NCBI GenBank assembly: GCA_900317635.1
Contig: ONHN01000003.1
Span: 1-64,000 of the forward strand
Source of the DNA: an uncultured Prevotellaceae bacterium
Lineage (GTDB): Bacteria > Bacteroidota > Bacteroidia > Bacteroidales > Bacteroidaceae
Direction: 5' to 3'
Length of the DNA: 64,000 nucleotides
The translations under genes and the position numbers were made by a program. Every line of letters begins with the position of its first letter. Position 1 is the stretch's first letter. Positions 1 to 9,031 of the stretch are shown piece after piece. Below the pieces are notes generated by a model that saw nothing but the letters and a program-made list of their open reading frames with translations, had not been told where the DNA came from and searched no databases.

Positions 1-163
1 AAGAGGACTTATAACGTGCAGTACGCTCCGCGCACTGGCCACATCGTCGATAGTTTGCCGCGCATCCCTCCTCGCTACGCTCGTCAGGATACGCGGTTAC
101 GCATAGTGTGGTACGCTTCGCGCACCATTTACCCCCCCGTATCACAACTCTCGAAACTTGAAT
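1..163 (-). repeat. End of a REP-like palindromic element
   Basis: Positions 58-126 are a copy, in reverse orientation, of the roughly 69-bp REP-like sequence that bounds the transposase element near 35.8-36.6 kb. They share the CGCTACGCTCGTCAGGATAC core and end in GCGCACC. The stretch continues to 163 with a TCACAACT...CGAAACTT end that is also seen at 26514-26531. The element is cut by the window edge, so its left end is unknown. No gene is visible inside it. Confidence 0.7.
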
Positions 164-466
164 ACTTTACTTTAACTTCGAGGTTCTCGGCTTGAAGCGC
201 GTTATTGCGACGTGTTACAAGAGCAATACGCCAGACCTCTTCAGTAACAATGAAGCTGAGTAGGTTGTCTATCAAATCTATGAGGGTGACAAGAACGGCA
301 ACCGACGCGCCAGCCTCGAGAAATTAATGTGTTCCCGCTCAAGGGTAATCACATTACACCGTGGAGTAAAGGCGGAAAGACGGTAAGCGAGAACTGCCAA
401 ATGCTTTGTCGCGACTGCAACAGACGCAAAAGTTGCCAATGCCGAAGTCAGACCGTTTTTTCGTAA
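164..466 (+). pseudogene. HNH endonuclease remnant
   Basis: In the frame ending at the TAA of 464-466, codons from 344 on read GNHITPWSKGGKTVSENCQ, then LCRDCNRRKS. This is the core of an HNH nuclease, with the conserved His, the Asn and a CxxC zinc pair. Upstream the frame is broken: a different frame gives coding-like text interrupted by a TAG near 274, and no start codon or complete N-terminus can be assembled. In Bacteroidales such HNH domains often sit at the C-terminus of DUF262-type or restriction-related proteins, so this is probably the decayed tail of one. It abuts the repeat element at 1-163, which may have been involved in its loss. Confidence 0.65.
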
Positions 467-500
467 GCTTTTCGTCGTAACAACATTTTTTCCCTATAAG

Positions 501-533
501 TTTTTGGGTTTTGTTATTTTCTTTCTACTTTTG
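501..533 (+). promoter_or_regulatory. Bacteroidetes-type promoter for tRNA-Ser
   Basis: TTTTTG at 501-506 and TACTTTTG at 526-533 are separated by 19 bases. This matches the Bacteroidetes -33/-7 pattern (TTTG and TAnnTTTG). The tRNA begins 19 bases downstream. Confidence 0.7.
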
Positions 534-552
534 CCCCCGCTTACAACCCCCT

Positions 553-640
553 GGAGAGGTGCTCGAGTGGTTGAAGAGGCACGCCTGGAAAGCGTGTAAA
601 CGTCAAAAGCGTTTCGGGGGTTCGAATCCCCCTCTCTCCG
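553..640 (+). tRNA. tRNA-Ser (anticodon GGA)
   Basis: The 88-nt sequence folds as a class II tRNA. The acceptor arm GGAGAGG pairs with the 3' strand ending before discriminator G640. The anticodon loop CTGGAAA gives GGA, and a long variable arm and GGTTCGAATCC T-arm follow. A long variable arm and a G discriminator fit serine. CCA is not encoded (GCAGAA follows). Short reading frames across this region are not genes. Confidence 0.95.
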
Positions 641-755
641 CAGAACATGGCAAGTTGATGCTTTGGGCGTCAGCTTGCTTTTTGGTTTACCCCCGAAACG
701 AGTGCTACCTGCGAAAAATGCGGCGCGACAGGTGCAGGTTTCCTTAATATAGTGT

Positions 756-763
756 TAACTTTG
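756..763 (+). promoter_or_regulatory. Likely -7 element of the argS promoter
   Basis: TAACTTTG fits TAnnTTTG and lies 56 bases before the argS start. Only a weak GGTTTCC is found at the expected -33 position (737-743), so this call rests mainly on the -7 box. Confidence 0.5.
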
Positions 764-819
764 CGGCCTGCATGGGTGACTTTATGCTTTGACGAAAAAA
801 ATCGGAAAATTCAAGCTAT

Positions 820-2634
820 ATGAAGATAGAACAACAATTGCGCGAGGCAATTTGCTGCGTGCTGAAGAAATGTTATGGTGCGGAAGTTGAGGCCGCGCAG
901 GTGGCGCTCGGGAAGACGCGCCCAGAGTTTGAGGGCCACTTGACGCTCGTCGTGTTCCCCTACGTGAAACTTTCGCGCAAAGCGCCCGAAGAGACGGCCC
1001 TCGAGGTGGGTGCGGCTCTGCGGGAGGATTATCCTGCCCTGGTGACGAAGTATAATGCGGTGAAAGGTTTTCTGAACCTAAGCATTGCGTCGGCGGCGTG
1101 GGTGGACTTGTTGCAAGAAATAGCTTCGGCCGAGGCTTACGGAACGAAGAAGGCTACGGCCGAGAGCCCGCTGGTGATGATAGAGTACAGCTCGCCCAAC
1201 ACCAACAAGCCCCTGCACCTTGGCCACGTGCGCAACAACCTGCTGGGGTGGTCGTTGGCTCAGATAGCGGCTGCTTGTGGATGCCGTGTGGTGAAGACCA
1301 ACATCGTCAACGACCGCGGCATTCACATCTGCAAGTCGATGTTGGCGTGGAAGAAGTGGGGCGAAGGAGCCACACCGGCTTCTACGGGGAAGAAGGGCGA
1401 CCACCTCGTGGGCGACTACTACGTGCTCTTCGACAAGCACTACCGGCAGGAACTGCAGATGCTGCAAGCGCAGTTTCGGGCCGAAGGCCTTGACGAGGAA
1501 GCTGCCCGGCAGCGTGCTGAGCGGGAGTCGCCCTTGATGGGGGAGGCGCGCGAGATGTTGCGCCGCTGGGAAGCTGGCGACGAGGAGGTGCGCAGTCTTT
1601 GGGAAATGATGAACAGCTGGGTGTATGAAGGCTTCGACGAGACGTATAAGGCCTTGGGCGTGAGCTTCGACAAAATATACTATGAAAGTCAGACTTATCT
1701 TGACGGTAAGAAGAAGGTGCTGGAGGGATTGGAGAAAGGCCTCTTCGAGCGCCACGACGACGGTTCCGTCTGGGCCGACCTTACCGATGCGGGCCTCGAC
1801 CAGAAACTCTTGATACGCAGCGATGGCACAACGGTGTATATGACGCAAGACATTGGCACCGCCGCCCAGCGTTTTCGCGACTACCCCATCGACAAGATGG
1901 TCTACGTCGTGGGGAACGAGCAAAACTACCACTTTCAGGTGCTTTCGCTTCTGCTCGACCGCCTTGGCTTCGAGTGGGGCAAGAGCCTTGTCCATTTCAG
2001 CTACGGCATGGTGGAGCTGCCCGACGGCAAGATGAAGAGCCGCGAGGGCACCGTGGTCGATGCCGACGACCTCGTTCGGACGATGGTGCAGCAGGCGCGG
2101 ACCGTGATGGACGAAGCTGGTAAGTGGGACGACATGCCCGAGGAGGAACGGCAGGACGTGGCGCGTAAGGTGGGCCTTGGCGCTTTGAAATACTTCTTGC
2201 TGAAAGTAGATGCTCGCAAAAACATGCTCTTCAATCCGCACGAAAGCATCGACTTCAACGGCAACACGGGTCCGTTCATTCAGTACACCTACGCCCGCAT
2301 TCGCAGCATTTTGCGCAAGAGTGGGGACAGCGGTGCCAGGACGGCTCAAACGCCCGCCACCGAGATTTCGGAAAAAGAGATAGCCCTTGTAAGGCGCCTG
2401 GCCGAATTTCCCGCTACGGTGCAGCAGGCTGGTGCCGACTACAGTCCCAGCAGCATTGCGGGCTATTGTTACGACCTCGTGAAAGAGTACAACCAGTTCT
2501 ATCACGACTACCCCGTCCTGCGCGAAGCGGACGGTGCAGTGCGCCAGTTCCGCTTGATGCTGTCGGAAGCTGTGGCGAAAGTGATTGACACGGGTATGGG
2601 CCTTCTTGGAATAGAAATGCCCGAACGCATGTAA
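820..2634 (+). CDS. argS: Arginine--tRNA ligase
   Basis: This class I cytoplasmic aminoacyl-tRNA synthetase charges tRNA-Arg with arginine using ATP. The 604-residue length is normal for the family. The N-terminal Add-1 domain (about 1-100) precedes the catalytic domain. The HIGH signature reads HLGH near residue 132 (context PLHLGHVRNN), and the second ATP motif reads KMKSREG near 403. The C-terminal part is the alpha-helical anticodon-binding domain. The ATG at 820 gives the expected MKIEQQLREAI start. The gene sits 21 bases upstream of the RNase H gene, so the two may be co-transcribed. Confidence 0.97.
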   Translation: MKIEQQLREAICCVLKKCYGAEVEAAQVALGKTRPEFEGHLTLVVFPYVKLSRKAPEETALEVGAALREDYPALVTKYNAVKGFLNLSIASAAWVDLLQEIASAEAYGTKKATAESPLVMIEYSSPNTNKPLHLGHVRNNLLGWSLAQIAAACGCRVVKTNIVNDRGIHICKSMLAWKKWGEGATPASTGKKGDHLVGDYYVLFDKHYRQELQMLQAQFRAEGLDEEAARQRAERESPLMGEAREMLRRWEAGDEEVRSLWEMMNSWVYEGFDETYKALGVSFDKIYYESQTYLDGKKKVLEGLEKGLFERHDDGSVWADLTDAGLDQKLLIRSDGTTVYMTQDIGTAAQRFRDYPIDKMVYVVGNEQNYHFQVLSLLLDRLGFEWGKSLVHFSYGMVELPDGKMKSREGTVVDADDLVRTMVQQARTVMDEAGKWDDMPEEERQDVARKVGLGALKYFLLKVDARKNMLFNPHESIDFNGNTGPFIQYTYARIRSILRKSGDSGARTAQTPATEISEKEIALVRRLAEFPATVQQAGADYSPSSIAGYCYDLVKEYNQFYHDYPVLREADGAVRQFRLMLSEAVAKVIDTGMGLLGIEMPERM

Positions 2635-2655
2635 AATCAGTTCAGTCCCCCCCTC

Positions 2656-3336
2656 ATGGCAAAACAAAAGTACTACGTTGTTTGGAGCGGGCGCGAGCCT
2701 GGCATCTACACCTCATGGGAAACTTGCGAGCAGCAGGTGAAAGGTTGTGAGGGTGCGGCCTATAAGTCCTTTGCTACAAAAGAAGAAGCTTGCAGGGCCT
2801 TCATGGACGGTGCGCCCGAAAGGGATCAAGCTGCGGAGAAGTCGGAGCGCGCTGAGGCCGCTATCATCGATGGCGTGCACAATCCGTCCGATTGGCGCAC
2901 CGACACCGTCTTGCCCTTGCCCCCTGCTGTCTGTGCAGAGGCCATTGCCGTGGATGCGGCATGTTCGGGCAATCCGGGGCGGATGGAGTATCGAGGTGTT
3001 GACCTGCGCACTGGTGCCGAGCTGTTTCGCGTGGGTCCACTCTTCGGAACGAACAACATCGGCGAGTTCCTTGCCATAGTCCACGCCTTAGCCATGCTGG
3101 CCAAACAAGGCGATACGACCACTACTATCTATTCCGACAGTCGCAATGCCATGCTCTGGATAAAGCAAAAGCAGTGTAAAACCAAGCTTGTGGAGAATGC
3201 ACAGTCGGCAAAAGTCTTCGACATGGTGCGCCGCGCCGAACGTTGGCTAAGGCAGTCGGCTTGGAGCAACCCGCTCTTGAAATGGGAAACGTCGAAGTGG
3301 GGCGAGATACCTGCCGACTTCGGTCGTAAGGGCTAA
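2656..3336 (+). CDS. RNase HI-family protein with viroplasmin-like N-terminal domain
   Basis: The protein is expected to hydrolyse the RNA strand of RNA:DNA hybrids. Residues 1-45 (KYYVVWSGREPGIYTSWETC) form the small caulimovirus viroplasmin/RNase H1 hybrid-binding domain. From about residue 95 an RNase H fold follows, with acidic active-site residues in IAVDAACSG, in GEFLAIVHAL, in IYSDSRNAM and in the final PADFGRKG, so the DEDD set appears complete. This two-domain layout (226 aa) is common in Bacteroidales. It lies between argS and the ABC exporter, with 20-21 base gaps on both sides, consistent with one operon. Confidence 0.9.
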   Translation: MAKQKYYVVWSGREPGIYTSWETCEQQVKGCEGAAYKSFATKEEACRAFMDGAPERDQAAEKSERAEAAIIDGVHNPSDWRTDTVLPLPPAVCAEAIAVDAACSGNPGRMEYRGVDLRTGAELFRVGPLFGTNNIGEFLAIVHALAMLAKQGDTTTTIYSDSRNAMLWIKQKQCKTKLVENAQSAKVFDMVRRAERWLRQSAWSNPLLKWETSKWGEIPADFGRKG

Positions 3337-3356
3337 GAACGAACAAACACAACCAC

Positions 3357-5201
3357 GTGATGCGTCAGTTTTGGAAACTCATAGGGGAGTATGTAGCTCC
3401 CTATAAGAAATACTTGATAGGTTCGCTGCTGTTCAACTTCATGTCGGCAGCCCTCAACGTGTTTTCTTTCATCTCCATCATGCCGATGCTCAACATCTTG
3501 TTTCGCATCGATACGAAGCAGTATGCGTTTATCCCTTGGGATGCTACCGACGTTTCGTTTAAGGAGGTGCTGGTCAACAACCTTTATTACTACACCGCCA
3601 CGTGGATGAACCTTTATGGTGCTTCGCGCACGTTATTGTTCCTCGGCTTGTTCCTTATCGTAGCCACGTTGCTAAAGACCTCGTGCTACTTTGCCAGTGT
3701 GGGTATTATGGTGCCCGTGCGTACGGGTATTGTGCGCGATATTCGCACCCGCGTCTATCGCAAAATCACGTCCTTGCCCCTCTCGTTTTTTTCCGAAGAG
3801 CGCAAAGGCGACATCATAGCGCGCATGAGTGGCGATGTGCAGGAGATTGAAAACAGCATCATGGGCAGCCTCGACATGCTCATTAAGAACCCCATCCTCT
3901 TCGTGTGCTATTTCGGCGTGCTCATTTACACCAGTTGGGAACTGACGTTGTTTGCCATTCTTGTGATGCCAGGCCTCGTGTGGATTATGGGCCGCATAGG
4001 TCGCAAGCTGAAGCAGAAGTCGCTGACGGCGCAAGAGAAGTGGAGCGAAACGATGGCCCAGCTTGAAGAGACCCTTGGCGGTATGCGCATAGTGAAAGCC
4101 TTTACTGCCGAAAAGAAGATGCGCCAACGCTTTGACCGGACAGCCAACAGCTATCGGCGCGAGACGGCGCGTGTGGCCCTGCGTCAGGCATCGGCCCACC
4201 CCGTCAGCGAGTTTCTTGGCACGTGTCTCATCGTGCTGGTGTTGTGGTATGGCGGCACGCTGATCCTTGAAGGCGAACGCCCGCCCATCGATGCGCCGCA
4301 GTTCATCTTCTATATGGTCATACTTTATAGTCTTATTCAGCCGTTGAAAGACTTCTCGAAGGCTGCCTACAGCATTCCTAAGGGGCTGGCCAGTATGGAA
4401 CGCGTGAACAAAATCCTTTATGCCGACAATCCTATTAAGGAACCTCAGCAACCCGCAGCGGTGCAAGGGCTGAAGGACAGGATAGAGTTTCGCAACGTGC
4501 GCTTTAGTTATGGCGAAGGCTTGCCCGAGGTGGTATGCGGTGTGAGCCTGACGGTGCGTCGCGGACAGACGGTGGCCATTGTGGGCCAAAGCGGTTCGGG
4601 CAAGAGCACATTGGTTGATTTGCTGCCCCGCTTCCACGACGTGACGGCGGGCGAAATCCTCATCGATGGTATCGATGTGCGGCAGTTTCGCGTGGCCGAC
4701 CTTCGCGGTTTGATAGGCAACGTCAACCAGGAGGCCATCCTCTTTAACGATACTTTCTTCAACAACATCAGCTTTGGCGTAGAGAACGCCACGATGGAGC
4801 AGGTCATTGAAGCAGCCAAAATTGCCAACGCCCACGACTTCATCATGGAAAGCGAGAAGGGGTACGACACGCTGGTTGGCGATCGCGGTTGCCGACTCAG
4901 TGGCGGACAGCGCCAACGCGTTTCCATAGCACGAGCCATCCTTAAAAACCCCGACATCCTCATCCTTGACGAAGCTACCAGTGCCCTCGACACCGAGAGC
5001 GAACGCCTTGTGCAGGAAGCCCTGGAACGCTTGATGAAGACGCGCACAACCATTGCCATTGCCCACCGCCTTTCAACTATCAGAAACGCCGACGAAATCT
5101 GCGTGCTCTACGAAGGGCGTATAGTGGAGCGCGGTACGCACGAACAGCTGCTTGCACAAAACGGCTACTACAAGCGCTTGAACGATATGCAGCAGTTGTA
5201 G
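3357..5201 (+). CDS. MsbA-type ABC exporter (fused permease and ATPase)
   Basis: This is an inner-membrane half-transporter of 614 residues that would act as a homodimer. A six-helix transmembrane domain fills roughly residues 1-340. The nucleotide-binding domain follows, with Walker A GQSGSGKST (about 409-417), the signature LSGGQRQR (about 512) and Walker B ILILDEATSALD (about 535), then the H-loop in IAIAHRLST. The closest known role in Bacteroidetes is lipid A or lipid-linked substrate flipping (MsbA family). The substrate cannot be read from the sequence. It is the last gene of the argS group, and a hairpin follows its stop codon. Confidence 0.9.
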   Translation: MMRQFWKLIGEYVAPYKKYLIGSLLFNFMSAALNVFSFISIMPMLNILFRIDTKQYAFIPWDATDVSFKEVLVNNLYYYTATWMNLYGASRTLLFLGLFLIVATLLKTSCYFASVGIMVPVRTGIVRDIRTRVYRKITSLPLSFFSEERKGDIIARMSGDVQEIENSIMGSLDMLIKNPILFVCYFGVLIYTSWELTLFAILVMPGLVWIMGRIGRKLKQKSLTAQEKWSETMAQLEETLGGMRIVKAFTAEKKMRQRFDRTANSYRRETARVALRQASAHPVSEFLGTCLIVLVLWYGGTLILEGERPPIDAPQFIFYMVILYSLIQPLKDFSKAAYSIPKGLASMERVNKILYADNPIKEPQQPAAVQGLKDRIEFRNVRFSYGEGLPEVVCGVSLTVRRGQTVAIVGQSGSGKSTLVDLLPRFHDVTAGEILIDGIDVRQFRVADLRGLIGNVNQEAILFNDTFFNNISFGVENATMEQVIEAAKIANAHDFIMESEKGYDTLVGDRGCRLSGGQRQRVSIARAILKNPDILILDEATSALDTESERLVQEALERLMKTRTTIAIAHRLSTIRNADEICVLYEGRIVERGTHEQLLAQNGYYKRLNDMQQL

Positions 5202-5204
5202 TAT

Positions 5205-5239
5205 CTTCTCCTCTCGCAGGGTGCAGAGAGAAGGTTTTT
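5205..5239 (+). terminator. Probable terminator after the ABC exporter
   Basis: CTTCTCCTCTCGCA (5205-5218) pairs imperfectly with TGCAGAGAGAAG (5222-5233), and GTTTTT follows. The stem has two bulges, so confidence is moderate. Confidence 0.5.
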
Positions 5240-5300
5240 GCCAGTGGAGGCTTGCATTTCGGAGATAAATCAATATCTTGCACCCGCAAAGCAAAGTCAG

Positions 5301-6320
5301 ATGCATTCTACCAACAAGAAAATACTCATTACGGGAGCCAGTGGTTTCATTGGTAGCTTCCTCGTGGAGGAGGCCTTGGCGCAGGGCTTTGAAGTGTGGG
5401 CTGGTGTGCGCGGAACGAGTAAGCGCGATTTCCTTTCTGACCCCCGCATCCACTTCTTCAACCTTGACTTGAGCGACAAGCGTCGCTTGCTTCAGCAGCT
5501 TGAAGCGCACGTGGGCGAGCATGGCGCGTTCGACTGCGTCGTCCATGCTGCTGGACTGACGAAATGCTTAGACCCAGCCGACTTCATGCGCGTTAATGCC
5601 GACGGCACGCAGCGCTTGGCAGAAGCCTTGGTCGGGGCAAAGGCTTTGAGCGGTCGGTTCGTATTCCTGAGTAGCTTGAGCGTTTATGGTGCTATCCACG
5701 AAGACGATGCTTTACCCATCACCTTAAGCGATGAGCCGCGCCCCAACACGGCCTACGCTGCCTCGAAGCTTGAGGCTGAGCGCCGACTGAAAGAGATAGA
5801 CGGTCTGCGCTACGTTATCCTGCGGCCTACGGGTGTGTATGGCCCTCGCGAGCGCGACTATTTCCTCATGGCGCAGAGTATAGGGCGCCATGTGGATTTT
5901 GCTGTAGGCTATCGGCCACAAGTCATCACGTTTGTCTATGTGCGCGACGTGGTGCAAGCCGCTTTCCTCGCTTTAGAGAAGGGCACCGAGGGCACCGCCT
6001 ATGCCCTGACCGATGGTGCGGAATACAGTAGCCGCGCGTTTTCCGATTTGTTGCAGCGCGAGATGGGCGTTCGCGGTGTGCTACACATAAAAGCACCTCT
6101 ATGGATTTTGCGCTTGGTGTGTGCCGCAGGCGAACAGATAGCCCGAAGGACGAAGAAACCCACGGCACTCAACAACGACAAATACGCCATCCTCTCGCAG
6201 CGCAATTGGCGGGCCGACATCAGTCCTGCCGTTGCAGAGTTAGGCTATTGCCCAGCATGGACTCTCGCGCGCGGCGTGGCCGAAACCGTGGCCTGGTATA
6301 AAGACAATGGGTGGCTGTAG
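5301..6320 (+). CDS. NAD(P)-dependent epimerase/dehydratase (extended SDR)
   Basis: This is an extended short-chain dehydrogenase of 339 residues counted from ATG 5301. That start was preferred over an in-frame ATG at 5238 because the Rossmann strand KILITGASGFIGS begins directly after it and the 21 extra residues look like untranslated leader. The NAD(P) motif GASGFIG lies near residue 11. The catalytic Ser lies in SSLSVYG (about 125) and the YxxxK motif reads YAASK (about 151). Substrates in this family are nucleotide sugars or sterol/flavonoid-like ketones. None can be assigned here. It may be followed by co-transcription of the PAP2 gene. Confidence 0.85.
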   Translation: MHSTNKKILITGASGFIGSFLVEEALAQGFEVWAGVRGTSKRDFLSDPRIHFFNLDLSDKRRLLQQLEAHVGEHGAFDCVVHAAGLTKCLDPADFMRVNADGTQRLAEALVGAKALSGRFVFLSSLSVYGAIHEDDALPITLSDEPRPNTAYAASKLEAERRLKEIDGLRYVILRPTGVYGPRERDYFLMAQSIGRHVDFAVGYRPQVITFVYVRDVVQAAFLALEKGTEGTAYALTDGAEYSSRAFSDLLQREMGVRGVLHIKAPLWILRLVCAAGEQIARRTKKPTALNNDKYAILSQRNWRADISPAVAELGYCPAWTLARGVAETVAWYKDNGWL

Positions 6321-6572
6321 ATACAATAAACATTAAACAATAAACATTAAACAGTAAGAGCATCATCGATGCAGGTGTTGCAGGCGAGACACCCGCTTCC
6401 CGTACCTTGTCCGCGTTGTCCCGTATGTTGCTATATTATGGCAACAGCCAACGTCCAACGTCCACCCCGCCAACCCTACACCGCGCTAAAGCCTTCGTGC
6501 CTTTCGTGGTCCCCCCATAACCTAAGACCTATACTTCGAAAAATTACTAAACCAAAACCTGTTGACTTCGCT

Positions 6573-7601
6573 ATGAACATTACGGAACTCCTGCGCGAGC
6601 GACATTTTCGTCGTCGCCTCTTCCCTGTTGAAATGGTTACGCTGAGCTATGCAGCTCTTACCCTGCTCATGATTCTTATCTTTTGGGGGCGTATGTCAAA
6701 TCCCTTGTGGCTTGTCTCGCAGCGCTTGCTTGTTGCGGGTGCTGTCGTATGCGTCTATGCCTTCAACAAGATGCGGCCTTGTGCCGTGACGCGCTTTTTG
6801 CGTCATCTGCTACCACTCTGCTTGCTGGGCTTTTGGTATCCCGACACCTACGAGTTCAGCCGTCTTTGGCCCAACCTCGACCATGTTTTTGCACAGTCCG
6901 ACCTCACCCTTTTCAACTTCCAACCTGCGCTGACCTTTGCTTGGGAATTTCCGCAACCCTTCGTTCGCGAACTGATGAACTTAGGCTATTTCTCCTACTA
7001 TCCGATGATTGCTGTCGGTGCATTTCTCCCTTTGGTGAAAGGGCGCAAGTTGTTTGAGAAGTCCGTCTTCATCATCATTGCCTCGTTCTTCTTGTTCTAC
7101 ATCATCTACTTGTTCCTTCCCGTAGCAGGTCCGCAGTTCTACTTCCCTGCCATCGGTGTTGACAATGCGTTGCAAGGCAATTTCCTGCCCGTGGGCGACT
7201 ACTTCACGCACCACGCTGAGCTTCCGCCCTCTGTGGCTCGCGATGGTTTCTTTGGTAGCCTCGTCAGTTTCATTCAGCAAGGCGAGCGCCCCACCGCAGC
7301 ATTTCCTTCGTCGCACGTTGGCGTGGCCACTATCTTGATGATACAGTTTGTGCGCCATCATCGGCGGGCAGCCATCATCTTTGCTCCCTTCTATTTGTTG
7401 TTGTGCGTCTCTACGGTCTATATTCGTGCCCACTACCTCATCGACGTTTTCGGCGGATTGGCCTGCGGCGTTATCTTCTATGTCCTTGTGCGTGCTGCCT
7501 ACAAGCCTTTGAAGGGAAAGAGCAGCCACCAGCGTAGTTCGCACCACCATCATCACCACCACACCCAAACCCACACCCAAACCAACGACTTGAATCAATG
7601 A
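6573..7601 (+). CDS. PAP2-family membrane phosphatase/phosphotransferase with natural poly-His tail
   Basis: This is a multi-pass inner-membrane protein of 342 residues. ATG 6573 was chosen because the in-frame upstream extension from 6369 is not protein-like and the family begins near MNITELLRERHF. The PAP2 catalytic motifs are visible: PSSHVG near residue 245 and RAHYLIDVFGG near 283. The proline-rich AGPQFYFPA loop resembles the Aur1/Ipt1 (inositol phosphotransferase) branch, so it may move phospho-head-groups between lipids. The C-terminus ends in seven consecutive His and a Thr/Gln/His tract (ACCCA-type repeats at about 7543-7590). Its stop overlaps the start of the next gene (ATGA at 7598), implying translational coupling. 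Confidence 0.85.
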   Translation: MNITELLRERHFRRRLFPVEMVTLSYAALTLLMILIFWGRMSNPLWLVSQRLLVAGAVVCVYAFNKMRPCAVTRFLRHLLPLCLLGFWYPDTYEFSRLWPNLDHVFAQSDLTLFNFQPALTFAWEFPQPFVRELMNLGYFSYYPMIAVGAFLPLVKGRKLFEKSVFIIIASFFLFYIIYLFLPVAGPQFYFPAIGVDNALQGNFLPVGDYFTHHAELPPSVARDGFFGSLVSFIQQGERPTAAFPSSHVGVATILMIQFVRHHRRAAIIFAPFYLLLCVSTVYIRAHYLIDVFGGLACGVIFYVLVRAAYKPLKGKSSHQRSSHHHHHHHTQTHTQTNDLNQ

Positions 7602-8992
7602 AAAAGTTTGTCCTCTCCCTCGCACTGCTGTCGCTGGGTCTGCATGCTGAAGCGCAGGGGGGCGGCATTGATGCCGCCATGCTCTCGCGCCTACAGCAGC
7701 AAACGGCGCAGGCTCCCACCAATCGCATTCTGCGCAATGCCTTAGCCTCCAACGCCATCAACGACCTGGCCCTCACGGCCGACAATCCCGCCCTGGCCGA
7801 TACCCACTTTAGCCACTCGGTGCCCTCCGTGGGCGTGACCGACCAAAAGAGCAGTGGGCGCTGCTGGCTCTTCACGGGGCTGAACGTGATGCGCTCGAAG
7901 GCTATCCAACGCTTTGGCCTCGACGGGCTGATGCTTTCGCAAAGCTACGTCTTCTTCTACGACCAGCTGGAGAAGTCAAACCTTTTCCTTCAAACCGTCA
8001 TCGACAAGGCCAACGAACCCTTCGAGAGTCAGTTCAACCAATGGCTCTTCCAGCATCCCCTCTCCGACGGCGGACAGTTTACGGGCATTCAGGACCTCGT
8101 GCAGAAATACGGCATCGTGCCCGCCACGGTGATGCCCGAAAGCTTCAATGCCAACAACACCTCGCGCCTTTCCTCCCTTCTTCAGCTGAAGTTGCGCGAG
8201 TATGGCCTTGAACTGCGTAAGCTCGTCGCTTCAGGTGCTAAGGCCGACAAGGTGCAGGCCCGCAAAGAAGAGATGCTCGCAACCGTCTATCGCATCCTTG
8301 CCGTCACTTTGGGCACGCCCCCGCAACGCTTCACCTACACCGCGCGAAAGCAGAACGGCGACGTGCTTTCGTCGAAGGAATATACGCCCCTCTCGTTCTA
8401 CGAAGCCTTTGTGGGCAAAGACCTGCAAAACGACTACGTCATGCTGATGAACGACCCCTCGCGCCCCTTCCATAAGACCTATCGCGTAGAGATGGACCGC
8501 CACGTTTACGACGGACATGATTGGACATACATCAACCTGCCCATGGAAGAAATCGAGGCCATTGCCATTGCCAGCATCAAAGACTCAACGATGATTTACA
8601 TGAGTTGCGACGTAGGCAAGCAATACAACAGCAAGACGGGCATCCTCTCCCTCGACAACTACGACTACGGCACGCTCTTCTCCACAACGTTCCCCATGGA
8701 CAAGGCCGACCGCATCCGCACCTATGCCTCCGCCAGCAGCCACGCCATGACGATGATGGCCGTCGACCTCGATGCGCAGGGTCAGCCCCTGAAGTGGAAA
8801 GTGGAAAACAGCTGGGGCCCCAGCTCGGGCGTGCAGGGCCACCTCATCATGACGCGCGACTGGCTGCGCGAATACCTCTTCCGCCTCGTGCCCGAGAAGA
8901 AGTACGTCCCCGCCGCTACGCTCCGCTTGCTCCAGCAGGAGCCCGAGGTGCTTCCCGCCTGGGACCCCCTCTTTGCTATTGAAGAGAAATAA
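7598..8992 (+). CDS. C1-family aminopeptidase (bleomycin hydrolase/PepC type), exported
   Basis: This is a papain-fold cysteine peptidase of 464 residues. The N-terminus KKFVLSLALLSLGLHAEA is a signal peptide, so it acts in the periplasm or outside, unlike classical cytosolic PepC. The catalytic triad is complete: Q and C in VTDQKSSGRCWLF (about 83-91), His in ASSHAMTMM (about 381) and Asn in VENSWG (about 403). Members form hexamers that trim peptides from the N-terminus. The start overlaps the PAP2 stop codon, so the two are translated together. A run of G and a MITE follow the stop codon. Confidence 0.9.
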   Translation: MKKFVLSLALLSLGLHAEAQGGGIDAAMLSRLQQQTAQAPTNRILRNALASNAINDLALTADNPALADTHFSHSVPSVGVTDQKSSGRCWLFTGLNVMRSKAIQRFGLDGLMLSQSYVFFYDQLEKSNLFLQTVIDKANEPFESQFNQWLFQHPLSDGGQFTGIQDLVQKYGIVPATVMPESFNANNTSRLSSLLQLKLREYGLELRKLVASGAKADKVQARKEEMLATVYRILAVTLGTPPQRFTYTARKQNGDVLSSKEYTPLSFYEAFVGKDLQNDYVMLMNDPSRPFHKTYRVEMDRHVYDGHDWTYINLPMEEIEAIAIASIKDSTMIYMSCDVGKQYNSKTGILSLDNYDYGTLFSTTFPMDKADRIRTYASASSHAMTMMAVDLDAQGQPLKWKVENSWGPSSGVQGHLIMTRDWLREYLFRLVPEKKYVPAATLRLLQQEPEVLPAWDPLFAIEEK

Positions 8993-9031
8993 AAAGGGGG
9001 GGTGTTCTATAAATTAGGAAGTACGCTAAGC

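Noticed and set aside
511..747. A 78-residue open frame on the plus strand
   Set aside because: It crosses tRNA-Ser and its promoter; the RNA gene explains the sequence.
1078..2667. A 529-residue open frame on the minus strand
   Set aside because: It is antisense to argS and lacks any domain pattern or start context.
5238..5300. Upstream in-frame start for the epimerase
   Set aside because: The extra 21 residues precede the Rossmann strand without family match and begin right after the terminator of the ABC exporter.
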